NCBI GenBank assembly: GCA_035464115.1
Contig: DATHSN010000416.1
Coordinates: 1-7,973 of the forward strand
Length of the DNA: 7,973 nucleotides
Direction of reading: 5' to 3'
From: DATHSN01 sp035464115
GTDB lineage: Bacteria; Actinomycetota; Acidimicrobiia; Acidimicrobiales; SKKL01
The first letter of the stretch is position 1. Each line of letters opens with the position of its first letter. This document shows, one piece after another, positions 6,610 through 7,973 of the stretch. The position numbers were made by a program, and so were the translations under genes. The notes below the pieces were generated by a model. The model was not told the DNA's origin, ran no database searches, and was given only the letters and a program-made list of their open reading frames with translations.

Positions 6610-6628
6610 TAGATCCGGCGCGTAGGCT
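6598..6628 (+). promoter_or_regulatory. Promoter of the SMP-30-like gene (leaderless)
   Basis: TTGAAC (6598-6603), a 19-base spacer and TAGGCT (6623-6628) lie upstream of the lactonase gene. The -10 end at 6628 places +1 at 6635, the A of the ATG. No Shine-Dalgarno fits between the -10 and the start. The -35 match is moderate and its spacer slightly long, so the -10 and the geometry are the stronger parts. Confidence 0.5.
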
Positions 6629-6634
6629 GCGCCC

Positions 6635-7537
6635 ATGGGGGAACGAGAGCTGCGCACGTTGACCGAGGGTGGGGCGTTCTTCGAGGGGCCCCGCTGGCAC
6701 GACGGCACCTGGTGGGTGTCCGACTTCTACCGCCACCAGGTGATGACCGTCGGCGCCGACGGTGCCGAGGCCGTGGTCATGGAGGTGCCGGGCCAGCCCT
6801 CGGGGCTGGGTTGGATGCCCGACGGGTCGCTGCTCGTCGTGTCGATGACCGACCACCTGGTCCTGCGCCGGAGCGCCGACGGCGCGGTGACCACCCACGC
6901 CGACATCGGCGACCGCATCGCCGGCAACCTCAACGACATGGTGGTCGACACCTCGGGGCGGGCCTGGGTGGGCGGCTTCGGCTTCGACCTGATGGGCGGC
7001 GCCGACCCGGTCCCGGCGCCACTGGTGCGGGTCGATCCCGACGGCACCGTCACCGTGGTCGCCGATGACCTGTACTTCCCGAACGGCTCGGTGATCACCC
7101 CCGACGGATCCACCCTGATCGTGGGCGAGACCATGGGTTGCCGGTACACCGCGTTCACCATCGGCGACGACGGCTCGCTCACCGACCGGCGGGTGTGGGC
7201 CCAGCTGGCGCCGACGCCCACCCTGCGCGGCTTCGCCGAGACGCTGCCCGACGTGCGCGTCGCCCCCGACGGCTGCGCGCTCGACGCCGAGGGCCACATC
7301 TGGGCCGCCGACGCGCTGGGGGCTCGTTGCATCCGTGTGGCCCCGGGCGGCGCCATCGTCGACGAGATCGCCGCCCCCGAGGGGCTCGGCATCTTCGCCT
7401 GCATGCTCGGCGGCGACGACGGCCGCACCCTGCTGCTGTGCGCGGCCCCCGACTTCTTCGAGCACGAGCGGGCCGCCAAGCGTGAGGCCGTGCTGCTCAC
7501 GACCACGGTCGACGTGGCTGGCGGCGGCCTGCCCTAG
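6635..7537 (+). CDS. SMP-30/gluconolactonase/LRE family protein
   Basis: A 300-residue six-bladed beta-propeller of the SMP-30/gluconolactonase family, which hydrolyses sugar or other lactones using one divalent metal ion. The expected metal ligands are visible by comparison with human SMP30: Glu17 in FEGPRW, Asn150 in FPNG and Asp212 in PDGCALD. Asn100 in NLND matches the substrate-site Asn. Repeated blade signatures (PDGSLLVVS, PDGSTLIVGE, DAEGHIWAAD) run through the protein. There is no signal peptide, so it is probably cytoplasmic. The gene diverges from the GST-like gene across a shared operator, and its stop overlaps that of the convergent dehydrogenase gene. This suggests a joint catabolic or detoxification role, with the lactone substrate unknown. 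The ATG is supported by the leaderless promoter geometry and by homology beginning near it. The fold is secure; the substrate is not. Confidence 0.92.
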   Translation: MGERELRTLTEGGAFFEGPRWHDGTWWVSDFYRHQVMTVGADGAEAVVMEVPGQPSGLGWMPDGSLLVVSMTDHLVLRRSADGAVTTHADIGDRIAGNLNDMVVDTSGRAWVGGFGFDLMGGADPVPAPLVRVDPDGTVTVVADDLYFPNGSVITPDGSTLIVGETMGCRYTAFTIGDDGSLTDRRVWAQLAPTPTLRGFAETLPDVRVAPDGCALDAEGHIWAADALGARCIRVAPGGAIVDEIAAPEGLGIFACMLGGDDGRTLLLCAAPDFFEHERAAKREAVLLTTTVDVAGGGLP

Positions 7538-7973
7538 CCCAGGTCGTCGGGGGCGGTGGGCCGCAGCTGCACCTTGATGGCCCCGGCGTCGCGAGCGAAC
7601 GCGGTGTCGACCGCGTCGCGCAGGTCGTCGAGCGCGAAGGTGTGGGTGACCACCACCTCGGCCGGATAGGCGCCGGCCGCCAGCAGGTCGAGGGCCCGGT
7701 CGAACGAGTGGCCCGGAACCCCGCCGCGGTGGTCGACGGCGTGGCAGAACGTGCCCACCACGTCGAGCTCGTGGAACCACAGCGGCGCCAGGTCGACGCT
7801 CACCCGGCCGACGGCGCCCATGAGGTGCACACGACCCCGGGCGGCGGTGGCGGTGAGGGCCAGGTGGATCGCCGACGGTGACCCCACCGCCTCGACGGTG
7901 GTGGGGTAGCCGCCGACGAGGAGACGCCCGTCGCCCCGGCCGGTGACGCGCCCGCCGACGAGGGCGGCCAGCT
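7534..7973 (-). CDS. Zinc-type alcohol dehydrogenase (MDR), N-terminus outside window
   Basis: This is the C-terminal part, 146 complete codons, of a medium-chain dehydrogenase/reductase of the threonine/alcohol dehydrogenase type. Such enzymes oxidise alcohols with NAD(P)+. The visible part begins late in the nucleotide-binding domain, with GGYPTTVEAVGSPSAI matching the family pattern that follows the coenzyme fold. It continues with GRVHLMGAVG, LWFHELDVVGTF and THTFALDDLRDAVDTAF, and ends in the typical AGAIKVQLRP strand. The zinc ligands and the GxGxxG loop would lie beyond the right edge and cannot be checked. The frame runs open to the window end, so the internal GTG at 7887 is not a start. 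The stop overlaps that of the convergent lactonase gene by two bases. The substrate cannot be told. Confidence 0.88.
   Translation of the reverse strand, partial: LAALVGGRVTGRGDGRLLVGGYPTTVEAVGSPSAIHLALTATAARGRVHLMGAVGRVSVDLAPLWFHELDVVGTFCHAVDHRGGVPGHSFDRALDLLAAGAYPAEVVVTHTFALDDLRDAVDTAFARDAGAIKVQLRPTAPDDLG

Noticed and set aside
6574..6708. Upstream start for the GST-like protein
   Set aside because: An extension would cross both divergent promoters and the start of the lactonase gene and has no family similarity. The ATG at 6573 fits the promoter geometry.
4670..7780. Minus-strand open frame of 1036 codons
   Set aside because: It runs antisense or out of frame to four well-supported genes, is extremely rich in Arg, Gly, Pro and His, and shows no domain motif. 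Long stop-free shadow frames are expected at this G+C content.
1..7973. tRNA, rRNA, CRISPR array, insertion sequence or attachment site
   Set aside because: On reading both strands I saw no cloverleaf-like segments, regularly spaced repeats, transposase motifs or flanking duplications.

Overview
The window is about 70% G+C throughout. Genes are tightly packed, third codon positions are strongly G/C-biased, and GTG starts are frequent. A DUF2510 module and probable leaderless genes point to a high-GC actinobacterium. The overall look suits the Acidimicrobiia, but that placement is inferred from style and no phylogenetic marker is present. All seven recognisable genes have intact frames. There are no RNA genes, mobile elements, CRISPR arrays or gene-free stretches over 300 bases.

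Left part (1-4522, all plus strand). The window opens inside a pyruvate kinase gene lacking only its N-terminus, followed by a terminator-like hairpin. A likely three-gene run comes next. It holds a DUF2510/LURP-one (scramblase-like) protein, a two-TM potassium channel with two RCK gating units in one chain, and a DUF5995 protein. Spacings are 46 and 22 bp. This set looks membrane- and ion-related, but only the channel has a predictable activity.

Middle (4523-5506, plus). A 90-base leader with several short inverted repeats and the strongest Shine-Dalgarno in the window precedes an alpha/beta-hydrolase of the haloalkane dehalogenase type. The catalytic triad is intact, but the second halide-binding tryptophan of DhlA is not where it should be.

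Right part (5545-7973). A long GST-like protein (minus) and an SMP-30/gluconolactonase-like lactonase (plus) diverge from a 61-bp gap. That gap holds one 17-bp near-perfect palindrome overlapping the -35 regions of two face-to-face promoters. Each promoter places its predicted transcription start on the A of its ATG. The lactonase gene converges on a zinc-type alcohol dehydrogenase gene (minus, cut by the window end), and their stop codons overlap inside CTAG. Dehalogenase, GST-like protein, lactonase and dehydrogenase together suggest a small catabolic or detoxification neighbourhood under local transcription-factor control.

The most useful new leads are the divergent operator, the recurring leaderless promoter geometry, hairpins with the stop codon in the loop at two gene ends, and the atypical dehalogenase. 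I see no clear evidence for a wholly new multi-gene system.
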